Shown: piece after piece, positions 42,969 to 52,518 of the stretch
Position numbering within the stretch: the first letter of the stretch is position 1
Layout of the letters: every line of letters starts with the position of its first letter
Assembly (NCBI RefSeq): GCF_943193205.1
Contig: NZ_CALPDD010000007.1
Coordinates: forward strand, 61,600 to 125,599
Length of the DNA stretch: 64,000 bases
Reading direction: 5' to 3'
Source of the DNA: Alistipes muris
GTDB lineage: Bacteria > Bacteroidota > Bacteroidia > Bacteroidales > Rikenellaceae
Translations under genes and position numbers: made by a program
The notes under the pieces: model-generated
What the model saw: the letters and a program-made list of their open reading frames with translations, nothing else
The model's database searches: none
Told to the model about the DNA's origin: nothing

Positions 42969-43655
42969 CTATTTCAGTTTCTCCGTCAAATGGTCGATCA
43001 GCCGGCTGCAACCGTCCACCGAGGGTATGCGTGTTCCACGGCCGCCGCCCCTGCATAGGATTTGGGTTCGGGACAGCTCTTTGATTCGGGTTCGTAAGGT
43101 CCCGAGCGTCCGGGGGTGGATTTCGACCCCATGCTTGCGGCACAGGCCGACGAAGTGTTCCGCCGGGATGAACCCGCCGCGTCGAAAAGCCTCTTCCGCG
43201 CGCTGCACCTGCTCCTGCCGCGCTCGCCCGGCCTGCTCGGCTTGCGCGAGCTTCCGCTCCCGGTCTGCCGCCTCGCGTAATCGGCGCATCTGATCGCGGT
43301 GCTCCTTGAGCGGCCGCGCGTCCCATCCCAGCGCCTCGTATGCCGCGACGTAGGTCAGGGGAATCCATTGCTTTTGCGCAATCCGCTTCTGCATGGCCGC
43401 CCGCAGGTTGCGGGCCTCGTCCTCGACGGCCGCAAGGTGCTCCTTGTCGAACGCCGCGTTTCTCGACAGAAACTCCGCGACGAAACAAATCCCGTCGACA
43501 CGCTCGACGATGGCGATGTTGTCCCGCCCTTCGTGCTTCTCGTCTTTGTCCTCCACATACCAGCCGACGTGCTTGCCGATGAAGGTTACCTCCTTATAGG
43601 TCGCGACGATCTTATCGTCGCGATCCGCTGCATAGTGCAATACTTTTGCTTTCAT
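42969..43655 (-). CDS. ICE hypothetical protein, 228 aa
   Basis: Unrecognised. First 75 residues are beta-rich (KAKVLHYAADRDDKIVATYK, VGWYVEDKD). A long charged helix follows (about 120-165, Arg/Glu/Ala/Gln rich), then a winged-helix-like end (FIPAEHFVGLCRKHGVEIHP, LGTLRTRIKELSR). This may be a DNA-binding accessory protein. Its ATG overlaps the preceding gene's stop region by four bases. Confidence 0.6.
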   Translation of the reverse strand: MKAKVLHYAADRDDKIVATYKEVTFIGKHVGWYVEDKDEKHEGRDNIAIVERVDGICFVAEFLSRNAAFDKEHLAAVEDEARNLRAAMQKRIAQKQWIPLTYVAAYEALGWDARPLKEHRDQMRRLREAADRERKLAQAEQAGRARQEQVQRAEEAFRRGGFIPAEHFVGLCRKHGVEIHPRTLGTLRTRIKELSRTQILCRGGGRGTRIPSVDGCSRLIDHLTEKLK

Positions 43656-44011
43656 TCTATGTTGATGTTTTGCAGATAGTTATCCGCTATGTATTTCATT
43701 CGCTGCTTTCGATACGCGTCGTCTCCCGAACAGCGCAGGTACTCCGGATACGAATCGACCTGCTCCGCTTGTCTGTAGCGTTCGATGGCCCGGGCGAAGC
43801 GTCCGTCGTGGTGCTGCTGCCAGATGCCCTGAAAGAAGAGCCACAGAAGCTCCTCTTCCAATGCCTTCAGCCCCTTTTCACGGTAGAGGGCGGTCAGCGG
43901 TTCGATCTCCAGTGTGCGGAACTCCAGCGGCCGGAGGTTGTTCGATGCCCGTTCGATAATGACCCGGTCGTCCTGGGTGATGCCGATGAATTTGATAATC
44001 AGATGGCTCAT
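43652..44011 (-). CDS. ICE hypothetical protein, 119 aa
   Basis: Unrecognised. Begins SHLIIKFIGITQDDRVIIER, ends in a helical region (DGRFARAIERYRQAEQVD). Soluble, slightly basic. The stop overlaps the next ATG (ATGA), so the two genes form a coupled pair. Confidence 0.6.
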   Translation of the reverse strand: MSHLIIKFIGITQDDRVIIERASNNLRPLEFRTLEIEPLTALYREKGLKALEEELLWLFFQGIWQQHHDGRFARAIERYRQAEQVDSYPEYLRCSGDDAYRKQRMKYIADNYLQNINIE

Positions 44012-44077
44012 AATGCAAATGATAAGGTCCCGCGACAGCGATGCCGCGGGACCGGTTGATAAACAGTTTTCGGACGC

Positions 44078-45049
44078 CTATGCCGCCGCGGCGTAGGGTT
44101 CCCGGCGCGTGTCCGGCTCGATGCGGTCGATAATCATCCGCGCGGCCTTGTTCACGTCGACGAGGATGTCGAACAGATAGGTCGGCTCCTCTTTGAGCTG
44201 CGTGAGCCAGTGCTTCAGATAGGCGGCGTTCTCGGCCCTCGGTGCGACCGAGAAGCCCAGTATCGCGCCGCACAGGGCCGAGGTCAGCTCGGCCACCAGC
44301 TCCTCGCGGGCATAGGCCGAATCCCCGATAAACAGGTGCGCAGGCCGGTTCAGTCGGGCAGGATGCCCCGTGCTGTGGGCGACCTCGTGTAGCAGCGTGT
44401 CGTAGAAATCCACGCCCGAGGGAAACTGCCGCCTGAGCGGGCAGACGATCTTGTCGAGCATGCGGCTGTAGAACGCTTTGTTGCTGTATTCCAGTTCGAT
44501 GGGGCAGAGCCATCCCTCCGCCTCCAGCAGGGCGTCGATGCCTGCGCAGACGAAGCCGTCGGAGCGGTCCTCCGGCTCTGCCGTTTTCGTGAGTTCCGCA
44601 TAGCGAGCGGGGTCCGCCTCCGCCATGTCGGTCTGGTCGATATTGAAGACCGTATAGTAGCGCAGAATCGGCCGCAGGTCGTATTGCAGCTTCTCGGTCG
44701 TGGAGAGCTGCCGGTAGACCTCCATGTCGATCTGCTTGCGCGTCTCCTTGTGGCGGATGTACATTTTCCAGAAGTAGATCGGAAAGGCCGATTGGCCCGG
44801 GCGGATGCTCAGCCCGTTCTCCTTCGCCTGCTTGAAGGTCATGAATACGGGAGCGCGGAAGGCCTCCAGCTCGGTCAGCATCGCCAGCAGCAGGATGTTG
44901 CCCGCACGGTACGGGGTCCCGCGCAGGTTGCGCGGCAGCCCCGACGTGTCGGCGACCCACGGCTGGTGCCACTCCTCGGTCAGGGTCTCTATCTTTCGAA
45001 TCATCAGCTCCGTCAGTCGCGGAGCGATCGTCTCAATGGTCTTGTTCAT
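44078..45049 (-). CDS. ArdC-like antirestriction protein with zincin domain
   Basis: 323 aa from the ATG at 45049. The N-terminal half is an ArdC-type single-strand-DNA-binding domain (YRAGNILLLAMLTELEAFRA, PVFMTFKQAKENGL, IYFWKMYI). The C-terminal half has the metallopeptidase motif LLHEVAHSTGHPARLNR and later EELVAELTSALC, as in ArdC. These proteins protect incoming single-stranded DNA from host restriction. Placed in a minus-strand block with ParB and HU. Confidence 0.85.
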   Translation of the reverse strand: MNKTIETIAPRLTELMIRKIETLTEEWHQPWVADTSGLPRNLRGTPYRAGNILLLAMLTELEAFRAPVFMTFKQAKENGLSIRPGQSAFPIYFWKMYIRHKETRKQIDMEVYRQLSTTEKLQYDLRPILRYYTVFNIDQTDMAEADPARYAELTKTAEPEDRSDGFVCAGIDALLEAEGWLCPIELEYSNKAFYSRMLDKIVCPLRRQFPSGVDFYDTLLHEVAHSTGHPARLNRPAHLFIGDSAYAREELVAELTSALCGAILGFSVAPRAENAAYLKHWLTQLKEEPTYLFDILVDVNKAARMIIDRIEPDTRREPYAAAA

Positions 45050-45114
45050 GGTCGTGGAAATGGGACGGGGCAACCTTGTCGATTGCCCCGTCGGTTAAAC
45101 ATCTGATTGGCCGC

Positions 45115-47157
45115 CTATGCGGCTGCCGGAAGCTCGGCGTGCGCCGGTCGCAGACTAAAGTCGAAGTCGATCTCCGGCTCTAACGGTACTACCGCAGGCT
45201 CGTAGACGGCCGGCTCCTCGTCGGGCGCGGCTTCGGGAATCTCGGCCGGCTCGGAATCGGTCGCGGCCTCCAGCGACGCGCGCAGCTCCCGCTCGCGCTC
45301 CAGCGCATCGAGGGCGTCGATCTGCTCGTCCAGCCGGCTCTTGCGCTTGTCGTACAGCTCCTTGTATTTCTCCATGATCGGCCGGGTCTGCTCGGCGAAA
45401 TTCATCTCCACGAACTCGCACAGCAGCCGCGTGTCGAGCGTCTCGTCCGTACAGTTGTAGTCGGGAGCCGTCTGGCACAGGAACCTCACGATGAACTGCC
45501 GCATGAGGGCCGCCCGCTGCTTCTCTGTCGGTCGGCCGGCTGCGGCGTAGCGCTCTTCGCGTGTCACCAGCCCTTTCGATTCCGTCTTGAAACCGCATTG
45601 CAGCACCTGCCGGTCGCCGAGTTGGCGCATCACCGCGTAGTGGAACAGCTGCGTCTCCGACTTGGCCAGCGGCTTGTTGGAGACCTTCACCTCCCGAAGC
45701 ATCTTTTTCAGATCGCCCGTGATGCGCTCGTAGCAGAGCTGCCGGTTGCGGTGGTCCTTCCGCAGCAGCCCCTCGCGCGGCGATTCGGGAACCCGTGTGA
45801 CGAGGACCGTGCGGTCGCCCCTCAGCGTCTGCTCCCCGTCGTTTTGCCCCGCGGCTTCGGCGTAGAGAATCGCCACGTCGAGGGCGCCGATCACGGCGTA
45901 TTTCAGGATGCGACCTTCGGAAATCCCAAACTCCAGCTCGCGGCTCTCCTCCTCGAAGACTTCGAGCGCCTGCTGGTAGCGGGCCATCGCGTCGTTGTAC
46001 GTCTTGATCTCGTCGAACGCCTCCGGCGCGGGCGGCGTCGGCTGCTGCGGCCCCGACGTCATTTCATAGTACGAATACTCCAGCGGCTCCACATGATAGC
46101 CCTCTTCGAGCAGCGCTTCGATGACCGAAGCCGGGGCATCGTCGTCGCCCGCGATGACGGTGCGCGGGTCGTTGTGCTGGAGGTCGATGGCCTTCTGCGT
46201 GAGAAATGCCTCGTTCTTGCGGATCAGACACTCCATGTTCTGGCACCCGGCGCAGCCGTCCGTGCAGTCGCGGAACAGCACCTGATTGGCCGTGTTGCTC
46301 ATGCAGCTCCGGCACTCCGACTTGTCGAAGCGGTAGGTATCGAGCTGTGTCATGTAACGCTGGTAGAGCCGCCGCGCGACCTCCTTGATGCGGGCGTTCT
46401 TCCACGAAGAGCGGCAGCTCTCCGAGAAGTGCTCGTCGAAGACCTCCTGCTGGATCTTGTCGTCGTACTTGGCGATCTCGATGGCGACGCCCACCGAAAT
46501 CTCCTCCCGGTCGAGCAGCTCGGCCAGCGGGTCGATCAGCGCGCAGAGCTTCAGCCGCGAGCGGATGTAGGCCTCCGACTTGCCGAACTTCCCGACGAGC
46601 GACTCGACCGTATGCCGGCCCGAATCCAACGCCCGGCTGTAGGCCGCAGCCTCTTCGAGCGGCTTGACGTCCTCGCGTTGCAGGTTTTCCGTGATGGCGG
46701 CGTCCTCGGCCTCCGCGTCGCTCAGCTCGCGGACCACGACCGGAATCATCTTCAGCCCCGCGCGCTCGGCAGCCCAGTAACGGCGCTCGCCGTAGACGAT
46801 CTCGAACTCCTCGTCCTTAGGCCGCACGCAGATGGGCTGGAGCACGCCGACCTGCGCGATGCTGTCCGCAAGCTCCTGCAACGACTCTTCACTGAAACTC
46901 TTGCGCGGGTTGAACGAACTATTGACGATTTTCTCCATATCGAGGAGTAGCACAGGGTACGGCTGCGGGGCAGTGCTCGCTGCGTGCTCCGAACCCGAAG
47001 CTGCCGGAACCGTTTCGGCCGGTCGCTCGACCCGGTGCTCCGGCTCCGCCGAATGCTGCTCGGGCTTCGGAAGGGGTGCCCCGACCGGCTGCTCTGCGGC
47101 GACCTTGCGCGCCTTCTCTTTCTTCGACCGTTCCGATTTCACTTGTGCGATTTGCAT
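45115..47157 (-). CDS. ParB/Spo0J-family protein, large ICE form
   Basis: 680 aa. Disordered N-terminus (1-75), then the ParB nuclease-like domain with NPRKSFSEESLQELADSI and YGERRYWAAERAGL, and a helix-turn-helix region (TVESLVGKFGKSEAYIRSRL). Around 265-300 there is a cysteine cluster (CRSCMSN, DCTDGCAGCQNMEC) that may bind metal or Fe-S. The C-terminal half is long and helical. It probably works with ParA at 31310 for maintenance, or as a regulator. A candidate binding site lies upstream (47197-47229). Confidence 0.85.
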   Translation of the reverse strand: MQIAQVKSERSKKEKARKVAAEQPVGAPLPKPEQHSAEPEHRVERPAETVPAASGSEHAASTAPQPYPVLLLDMEKIVNSSFNPRKSFSEESLQELADSIAQVGVLQPICVRPKDEEFEIVYGERRYWAAERAGLKMIPVVVRELSDAEAEDAAITENLQREDVKPLEEAAAYSRALDSGRHTVESLVGKFGKSEAYIRSRLKLCALIDPLAELLDREEISVGVAIEIAKYDDKIQQEVFDEHFSESCRSSWKNARIKEVARRLYQRYMTQLDTYRFDKSECRSCMSNTANQVLFRDCTDGCAGCQNMECLIRKNEAFLTQKAIDLQHNDPRTVIAGDDDAPASVIEALLEEGYHVEPLEYSYYEMTSGPQQPTPPAPEAFDEIKTYNDAMARYQQALEVFEEESRELEFGISEGRILKYAVIGALDVAILYAEAAGQNDGEQTLRGDRTVLVTRVPESPREGLLRKDHRNRQLCYERITGDLKKMLREVKVSNKPLAKSETQLFHYAVMRQLGDRQVLQCGFKTESKGLVTREERYAAAGRPTEKQRAALMRQFIVRFLCQTAPDYNCTDETLDTRLLCEFVEMNFAEQTRPIMEKYKELYDKRKSRLDEQIDALDALERERELRASLEAATDSEPAEIPEAAPDEEPAVYEPAVVPLEPEIDFDFSLRPAHAELPAAA

Positions 47158-47490
47158 AACACATAACAGTTTTTACCGTGTGTCTCACGTTTCAACTCCT
47201 GCACAAATTCTATTATTCGTCGTGCAGGAAATTATCGAATATGTTATGAGGGCTTACTCCCGAACGGGTCGGTTGCCTCGGGGAGAAAAACAGGTGCGCG
47301 ACGGCGGCGCAGCGGCGGAAAAATACCGCAGCGCGCAACGCGCCGAGGATGATTTTTTCGCCCGCAGCCGGCGAGGGGTGCCCGACACCCCGGGCGCGCA
47401 CCTATCTTCCCCGAGGGCAACCGAGGAGGGGATAATAAATCAATGGAAAATCAGAAAAGAATGATTACTTTTACTGAAAAATAAGATAAA
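47158..47490. other. Gene-free region between parB and the SIR2 gene
   Basis: Contains an 8-bp inverted repeat TCCTGCAC/GTGCAGGA (47197-47204 and 47222-47229) that could be a ParB site or operator, and a small GGGGTG/CACCCC hairpin (47375-47391) in GC-rich DNA. No start-codon-led ORF of merit. The last 70 bp turn AT-rich before the SIR2 gene. Confidence 0.4.
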
Positions 47491-49236
47491 ATGAACTCTT
47501 CGATACTTACAACACTTGCGTTTTCGATCTACTCGAACAAAGGAGCCTATGCCCTGCTTTTGGGGGCCGGGATATCCAAAGCCTCCGGATTGCCGTCCGG
47601 TTGGGACATCGTAACCGATTTGCTGAAAAAGTTGGCCGCGCAGAATCATGTATCCGATAGCGATAATCTGGAAGAGTGGTTTAGAGAAAAGTACGGCTGT
47701 CCGGTCGGTTATTCATCGGTTTTAGAGAAATTCGTGAAAACTCAAACCGAGCGTGTTGGCCTCATGAAACCCTACTTTGAACCGAATGGGAAAGAGCAGT
47801 CTAAACCGACCAAAGCACACTACGCCATTGCCAAACTGGCAAAAAAGGGTTATATAAGAGTTGTTCTGACAACGAACTTCGATCGTTTATTGGAAACCGC
47901 ACTCCAAGAAGAGGGAATAACACCCCAAGTCATCTATTTCGAGGATGATATTAAAGGTGCGACGCCGCTGGTGCATAGCGATCTTACGATTGTAAAAATC
48001 AACGGAGACTATTTGGATTGCCGATTCCGAAACACAGAGGATGAGTTGGATAACTATTCTGCCGAAATGTCGGAATATCTCCGCCGCATTTTCGACGATT
48101 TCGGATTGATAACATGCGGATGGTCCGCCCAGTGGGACCGAGGATTGGTCAATATTATGCGCAACTCTGACAATTTTCGGTATGCTTCGTATTTCAGTTA
48201 TGTCGGAGAACTCCCGGAAGGACTTCGCGATATAGCCCAATACCGCAAAGGGAATACTGTTCCTATCGAAGGTGCGGATAGTTTTTTCTCCGAATTATAC
48301 GAGCGGGTCGATGCGCTTGACAGATGCGATTCCGACCATCCGTTGACTAAAGATATTGCTATTGCCCGAATCAAAAAATATATCGCTGATCCCAATGGAG
48401 TGATTCAATACACAGATTTGTTCGAACAGGAGGCGCAGGCCGCATTCGAGAAGATCGCAAAAGAATTGAACTACAATCATTTCGATAAAAAGACATTCGA
48501 CAAGTTCAATGAACTGCATTTCGATGCCATCGAAAAACTGATGCCGATGTGCATTACGGCGGTGCGGTGGGCCAAACCCGAACATGAAGAAGCAATCGTT
48601 AATGCCATTATCCGCTTATCCTCCGGATTACCGACAATATGTAATTATTCGGAAGATGCGATAAAACTACAAAAGCTGGCTTCGCTATACCTGATGTACG
48701 TAGTCGGAATTTCCTGTATTCTCTATGAAAAGTATTCATTGCTTGATAAGGTTTTTCATATCAAAGTGCCAACAAAATACGGGAAGGAATTTCTAATCAA
48801 GGAAGTGAATTGCAATTTGTGGACTGATGATAACACAATCAATCCCATCCTTTACGGAAGTCAACGACGCTATAGTCCTTTCAGCATTTTTATCGAGAAA
48901 CAATTAAAACAGACCTTTGCGCATCTTTTCACCGACTCGCGAGACTACGAATGTACATTCGATATTTTTGAGTATTTTTTAGGGATCAATTATTGCCATA
49001 TAGTTGGAATGTTCTGCGGCCATTATTGGGTTCCGACGGGGATATTCGACAGGCGGTCAATACGACGAAACTATACCTATCCGAATAATCCTTTCGATAC
49101 ATTTCTTTCCGCAGCATCTGCCAATGAGCATAATTGGGCTCCTATAAAGCAAGGCATGTTCAACGGAGAATATTCAGTTTACCAAGAGGCCAAGCAACAT
49201 GCAGATGAATTCCTGAAAGAAAACAGAAGACCTTGA
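47491..49236 (+). CDS. SIR2-domain protein, putative NADase defence effector
   Basis: 581 aa. SIR2 motifs in the first 230 residues: LLLGAGISKASGLPSGW, VLTTNFDRLLE, VKINGDYLD and TCGWSAQWDRGL. The remaining 350 residues have no family I recognise and may sense phage. SIR2 defence proteins use NAD cleavage to stop growth of infected cells. It is a single gene with lower GC than its neighbours, inserted between parB and umuC, as expected of ICE-borne defence cargo. Phage sensing is inference. Confidence 0.75.
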   Translation: MNSSILTTLAFSIYSNKGAYALLLGAGISKASGLPSGWDIVTDLLKKLAAQNHVSDSDNLEEWFREKYGCPVGYSSVLEKFVKTQTERVGLMKPYFEPNGKEQSKPTKAHYAIAKLAKKGYIRVVLTTNFDRLLETALQEEGITPQVIYFEDDIKGATPLVHSDLTIVKINGDYLDCRFRNTEDELDNYSAEMSEYLRRIFDDFGLITCGWSAQWDRGLVNIMRNSDNFRYASYFSYVGELPEGLRDIAQYRKGNTVPIEGADSFFSELYERVDALDRCDSDHPLTKDIAIARIKKYIADPNGVIQYTDLFEQEAQAAFEKIAKELNYNHFDKKTFDKFNELHFDAIEKLMPMCITAVRWAKPEHEEAIVNAIIRLSSGLPTICNYSEDAIKLQKLASLYLMYVVGISCILYEKYSLLDKVFHIKVPTKYGKEFLIKEVNCNLWTDDNTINPILYGSQRRYSPFSIFIEKQLKQTFAHLFTDSRDYECTFDIFEYFLGINYCHIVGMFCGHYWVPTGIFDRRSIRRNYTYPNNPFDTFLSAASANEHNWAPIKQGMFNGEYSVYQEAKQHADEFLKENRRP

Positions 49237-49240
49237 TAGG

Positions 49241-50500
49241 CTAACTCTTTACTTTTATAATCTGCCGCCAGTCCGTCGTATATCGTTGCGACAGGTGGTT
49301 CTGGTTCATCTTGAACGGCTCGAAGCCCTCGGCCGCTGTCCCGAGCCTGTGGCGCCCGAACTTGTCGTTGAGCGCATCGACCGCCTCCATCAGGCGGTCG
49401 TGCTTCGTGCGGTCCGTGTCATCGAACAGATCGGCCTGGATGCCGCTTTTCGGCCGCAGGTCCGAGAGTATTACTCCGGCTCGTTTGTAGGCAAAGCCCG
49501 GCCGGAAAATCCGGCGCAGCAGCCGCACCGCATGCGATGTCAGCTCCAGCGTGCTGTCGGTCGGAACAGATAATTTCTCCAGCCCGTTTTCGTAGTGCTG
49601 CGGCAGATACTCCTTGTGGCGGTTGGTGAGAATGAAGACGTTGATCTCCCCGCAAAGGCTTCGCTGCCTGCGCAGCTTCTCGGCGCATGAAGCAACGTAT
49701 TGGGCGATACGGTGGTGCAGCTCTTCGTAGTCGTCGATGTCGCGGTCGAATGTGCGGGTCGTGGCGATCTGCTTCTTGTCGGCGGGGAACTCCTCGAAGC
49801 CGATGCAAGGCTCTCCCCGCAGTTCGCTCCACATGCGCAGGCCCACCACGTGCATGCGTTGCCGGACCCACGCCTGCGGCAGCTGCGTGAAGTCCCACGC
49901 CGTTTTCACCCCGTTCTTTTCGAGCAGCTGTGCCCATCGGCGCCCGACGCCCCATACGTCGTCGATGGGAAACCGCCTCAACACTTTCTCAATGTCCTCG
50001 GGGCGGTGCATGTAGCAGCAGCCGTTCAGCTTCGGATACTGCTTGCAGAGCTTCGATGCGATCTTGGCCAGCGTCTTGGTCGGCGCGATACCGATGCTGA
50101 CCGGGATGCCGGTGTGCCGGCGTATCGTGCGGGCCAGCCCGTGCCCGAGTTCGTCGAGACGGCTTTCATCGACACTTGTCAGGTCCAGAAACGCCTCGTC
50201 GATGGAGTAGACCTCGATGGCGAGCACCGATTTTCGGAGCAGTGACATGACCCGGCGCGACATATCGCCGTAGAGCGCGAAGTTCGCCGAGAAGACCGCT
50301 ACCGCCTCGCGCCCGATCAGCTCCCTTAATTGATAGTAGGGCTGCCCCATCTTTATCCCGAGCCGTTTGGCTTCATTCGAGCGGGCGATGACACAGCCGT
50401 CGTTGTTCGACAGCACGACGACCGGACGACCTTCGAGCGAGGGGTCGAACACCCGCTCGCACGAGGCGTAGAAGTTGTTGCAGTCGCACAGCCCGTACAT
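49241..50500 (-). CDS. umuC: UmuC-type Y-family DNA polymerase
   Basis: 419 aa. Starts [19 protein letters not shown] with the first catalytic Asp, then [12 protein letters not shown] with the S-I-D-E catalytic motif, and a helix-hairpin-helix region ([16 protein letters not shown]). The C-terminus is a little-finger/UmuC domain (GVILSDLRP). Error-prone polymerase of translesion synthesis, partner of UmuD encoded two bases upstream. Common ICE cargo, useful when single-stranded transfer triggers SOS. Confidence 0.92.
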   Translation of the reverse strand: MYGLCDCNNFYASCERVFDPSLEGRPVVVLSNNDGCVIARSNEAKRLGIKMGQPYYQLRELIGREAVAVFSANFALYGDMSRRVMSLLRKSVLAIEVYSIDEAFLDLTSVDESRLDELGHGLARTIRRHTGIPVSIGIAPTKTLAKIASKLCKQYPKLNGCCYMHRPEDIEKVLRRFPIDDVWGVGRRWAQLLEKNGVKTAWDFTQLPQAWVRQRMHVVGLRMWSELRGEPCIGFEEFPADKKQIATTRTFDRDIDDYEELHHRIAQYVASCAEKLRRQRSLCGEINVFILTNRHKEYLPQHYENGLEKLSVPTDSTLELTSHAVRLLRRIFRPGFAYKRAGVILSDLRPKSGIQADLFDDTDRTKHDRLMEAVDALNDKFGRHRLGTAAEGFEPFKMNQNHLSQRYTTDWRQIIKVKS

Positions 50501-50502
50501 TC

Positions 50503-50940
50503 TCAGACCTGTTTGAGGACCCAGCGCACGACGCCCCAGACCGAAAACTCCTCGTCGGGACCGATCTCGATGGCGGGATAATTCGGATTGGCCGGAACGA
50601 GCCGGATGCGCCCGGGTTCGATGCGTACGCGCTTGAGCGTGAACTCCCCGTCGATAAAGGCGACGGCCAGACAGCCGTCATAAGGTTCGGCGGCTTTGTC
50701 TACGACGAGGATGTCGCCCTCGACGATCCCTTCGCCCATCATCGAATCGCCCTCGACACGGGCGAAGAACGTGGCTTCGGGGTGCTTGATGACCAGGTTG
50801 TTCAGGTCGAGCGACCCTTCGAGGAAATCTTCGGCCGGCGAAGGAAAACCCGCATGGACCGGGCTTTCGGCCAAAGGGATCCGGGCCGGAGAGTCGGTCT
50901 CGGGCCGGAAGATTTTCAGTATTTTCGGATCGGACGGCAT
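50503..50940 (-). CDS. umuD: UmuD-type S24 autoprotease
   Basis: 145 aa. Cleavage-site-like [11 protein letters not shown] (Ala-Gly near residue 30), catalytic Ser in [10 protein letters not shown] and catalytic Lys in FTLKRVRI. This is the LexA/UmuD fold that self-cuts in the presence of RecA filaments and then activates UmuC. Lacks a DNA-binding domain, so it is UmuD and not LexA. Operon with umuC. Confidence 0.9.
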   Translation of the reverse strand: MPSDPKILKIFRPETDSPARIPLAESPVHAGFPSPAEDFLEGSLDLNNLVIKHPEATFFARVEGDSMMGEGIVEGDILVVDKAAEPYDGCLAVAFIDGEFTLKRVRIEPGRIRLVPANPNYPAIEIGPDEEFSVWGVVRWVLKQV

Positions 50941-51060
50941 GATGCTTTTTTCTTATGCGGAGCAAAAACCGGGCCTGCGAATCCGTTGATAATTTTAGGC
51001 TTACGGAACCGATGCCGGAGCCTTGCCATAGGCTGGCGGCTCGATGCGCCGCCTTACGCC

Positions 51061-51366
51061 CTACGAAGCGGCCGCCACAGCTTCATCCGCATTGTCGGCA
51101 AGCAGCGCATCTTGGTGCGGTGCGACCATGTAAATCTCTCTCGTAGCATTGCCGCCATTGTCTTCAACCGACAAATCCTCAAGCGTATCGTATAATATTT
51201 CAGCGTTACCGACGCAGATCGTTTCGTCGTCGACGGTATGAACATCATTCTGAATGATCGAACCGGCCTTTGCAATAGCTTCTTCCCGGCTTCGGGCCTC
51301 CACCGTAAAAAGCGTCCGCTCCCAGACCGTATATTTTCGGTCCTGATAAAAATCATAACGTGCCAT
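51061..51366 (-). CDS. ICE hypothetical protein, about 101 aa
   Basis: Start ATG at 51366 (ARYDFYQDRKYTVWERTLF); the codon before it is GTG. Beta-rich start and acidic end (LLADNADEAVAAAS). The opening WERTLFTVEARSREEAIAKA resembles small ICE proteins with an alternating strand-helix plan. Overlaps the upstream gene by 14 bases, hence co-translated. Function unknown. Confidence 0.55.
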   Translation of the reverse strand: MARYDFYQDRKYTVWERTLFTVEARSREEAIAKAGSIIQNDVHTVDDETICVGNAEILYDTLEDLSVEDNGGNATREIYMVAPHQDALLADNADEAVAAAS

Positions 51367-51580
51367 CACTTTTGTCTTTTATGGATAAAACCCGCATATC
51401 GGGCCGAATAGGAAACTCCCAATCCGGGCATGCTATAACGTCAAGGGCCGTATGGATATCCCCGCCGAGCGTCAGCCCGCATTGATTAGAAACCATACGG
51501 GCAGCATCCGCTTCGGATGCCGCCCGTACAACATAATGTCCGTCGAAAGTATATCGGACCTTCACTTCGAATCGTTTCAT
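51353..51580 (-). CDS. ICE hypothetical protein, 75 aa
   Basis: MKRFEVKVRYTFDGHYVVRA, then SEADAARMVSNQCGL. Same strand-helix plan (strand, then V-x-A-x-S/R-E-A-D/E-A helix) as the next gene product, suggesting two members of one small family. Function unknown. Confidence 0.55.
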   Translation of the reverse strand: MKRFEVKVRYTFDGHYVVRAASEADAARMVSNQCGLTLGGDIHTALDVIACPDWEFPIRPDMRVLSIKDKSDGTL

Positions 51581-51601
51581 GAATCGCTTTTTTCGGAAAA
51601 T

Positions 51602-52276
51602 CTAATTCGCCGCTTCGGATTTGCCGGGCAGCTCCGATTCATAGGGGCGCGCCATCTCCAGAAATGCATCGAGCGAATGACCGAAGCGCAACAACCTGAT
51701 GTTTTCAGAAACCCCCGTGCGCTCGACCTGGAACGAGTAACTGAGGCCATAGCGTTCGATGGTTCCGGATTGCCGGTCCTTGCCCCAAAGCACATCCGGA
51801 ATCTGCTCCAGTCGGGCGATATGCGCGCGAATCGCCCGTACGTTTTCCTCATTGATCCGTTCCAGATTCCGATAGTACTGCGTCTGATATTCGACCCACT
51901 CCTCGACCTTGCGTTTCGAGAGTTTCCCGATCCGCTGAGGCTCGACGAGGCCCTCGTGTGCTTTCATCCTGGAATAGTTGTCGGTATATTGCAGATCATC
52001 GTCATTGCAGCACAATATCCGGTATGTGTTTTTCGGGTAAGTTTGTTTGGATACGCTGAAAAGAATCATGTTTCTTACGAAACAGATTCTCACGCTGTCC
52101 AAATAGTTGGTGAGGTCTGTCTCGTCGTGATAGACACGGAACTGTAAGGTAGCGTCAGCAATAAATGGCAAGACCTCTTCCATTAGCGGCTGAATGTCCC
52201 GTATTGTTCGTTCCGCCTGGTCGCTGTTCGTAAGAATGAGGTCGTCGAAGAGCGTCTGGTCGATCCACTTCATCAT
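51602..52276 (-). CDS. ICE hypothetical protein, 224 aa
   Basis: Start ATG at 52276 or 52273 (MMKWIDQTLFDDLIL), overlapping the upstream stop (ATGA-type). The frame further upstream is a shadow. Mixed alpha/beta, soluble, no motif I can name; RVYHDETDLTNYLDSVRICF and the helix-rich YRNLERINEENVRAIRAHI are its clearest segments. Probably an ICE accessory gene. Confidence 0.55.
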   Translation of the reverse strand: MMKWIDQTLFDDLILTNSDQAERTIRDIQPLMEEVLPFIADATLQFRVYHDETDLTNYLDSVRICFVRNMILFSVSKQTYPKNTYRILCCNDDDLQYTDNYSRMKAHEGLVEPQRIGKLSKRKVEEWVEYQTQYYRNLERINEENVRAIRAHIARLEQIPDVLWGKDRQSGTIERYGLSYSFQVERTGVSENIRLLRFGHSLDAFLEMARPYESELPGKSEAAN

Positions 52277-52476
52277 CGCGCAGCTACCTGCCCGCGGCAG
52301 GATTCGTTTTCCCGCAGGTGGTCGTTCGACAAAGGACGCAGAATCGTACACTCCGCATTCGGTTTTCGCAGAAAGCATTTGATCTTGACGACAGCCTCCA
52401 CTCCGTCCCGGGCCAGCGTCTTGAAGCGGTAGTCGGAATAGCCCGCCACCGCAATCTCGAATTTTCGAGTTTTCAT
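52273..52476 (-). CDS. ICE hypothetical protein, 67 aa
   Basis: From the ATG at 52476: MKTRKFEIAVAGYSDYRFKT, then DGVEAVVKIKCFLRK and a polar tail. Small beta-strand-rich basic protein. Its stop overlaps the next start. A very long inverted repeat lies directly upstream (52519-52679) and may contain its promoter or a structured 5' leader. Confidence 0.5.
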   Translation of the reverse strand: MKTRKFEIAVAGYSDYRFKTLARDGVEAVVKIKCFLRKPNAECTILRPLSNDHLRENESCRGQVAAR

Positions 52477-52518
52477 GGTCGTACATGTTTTGATTAAACA
52501 ATCTCCCGACCATGCACT

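Noticed and set aside
42922..43488. Upstream extension of the DUF4120 frame
   Set aside because: It overlaps the better supported 228-aa gene out of frame; the DUF4120 start at 42921 gives the normal family length.
51438..51451. Third near-copy of the shared 15-mer (14 bases)
   Set aside because: It lies inside the 75-aa gene and has no -7 box at the 39-nt spacing, so it is probably chance, though it is 85 bp before the next ATG.
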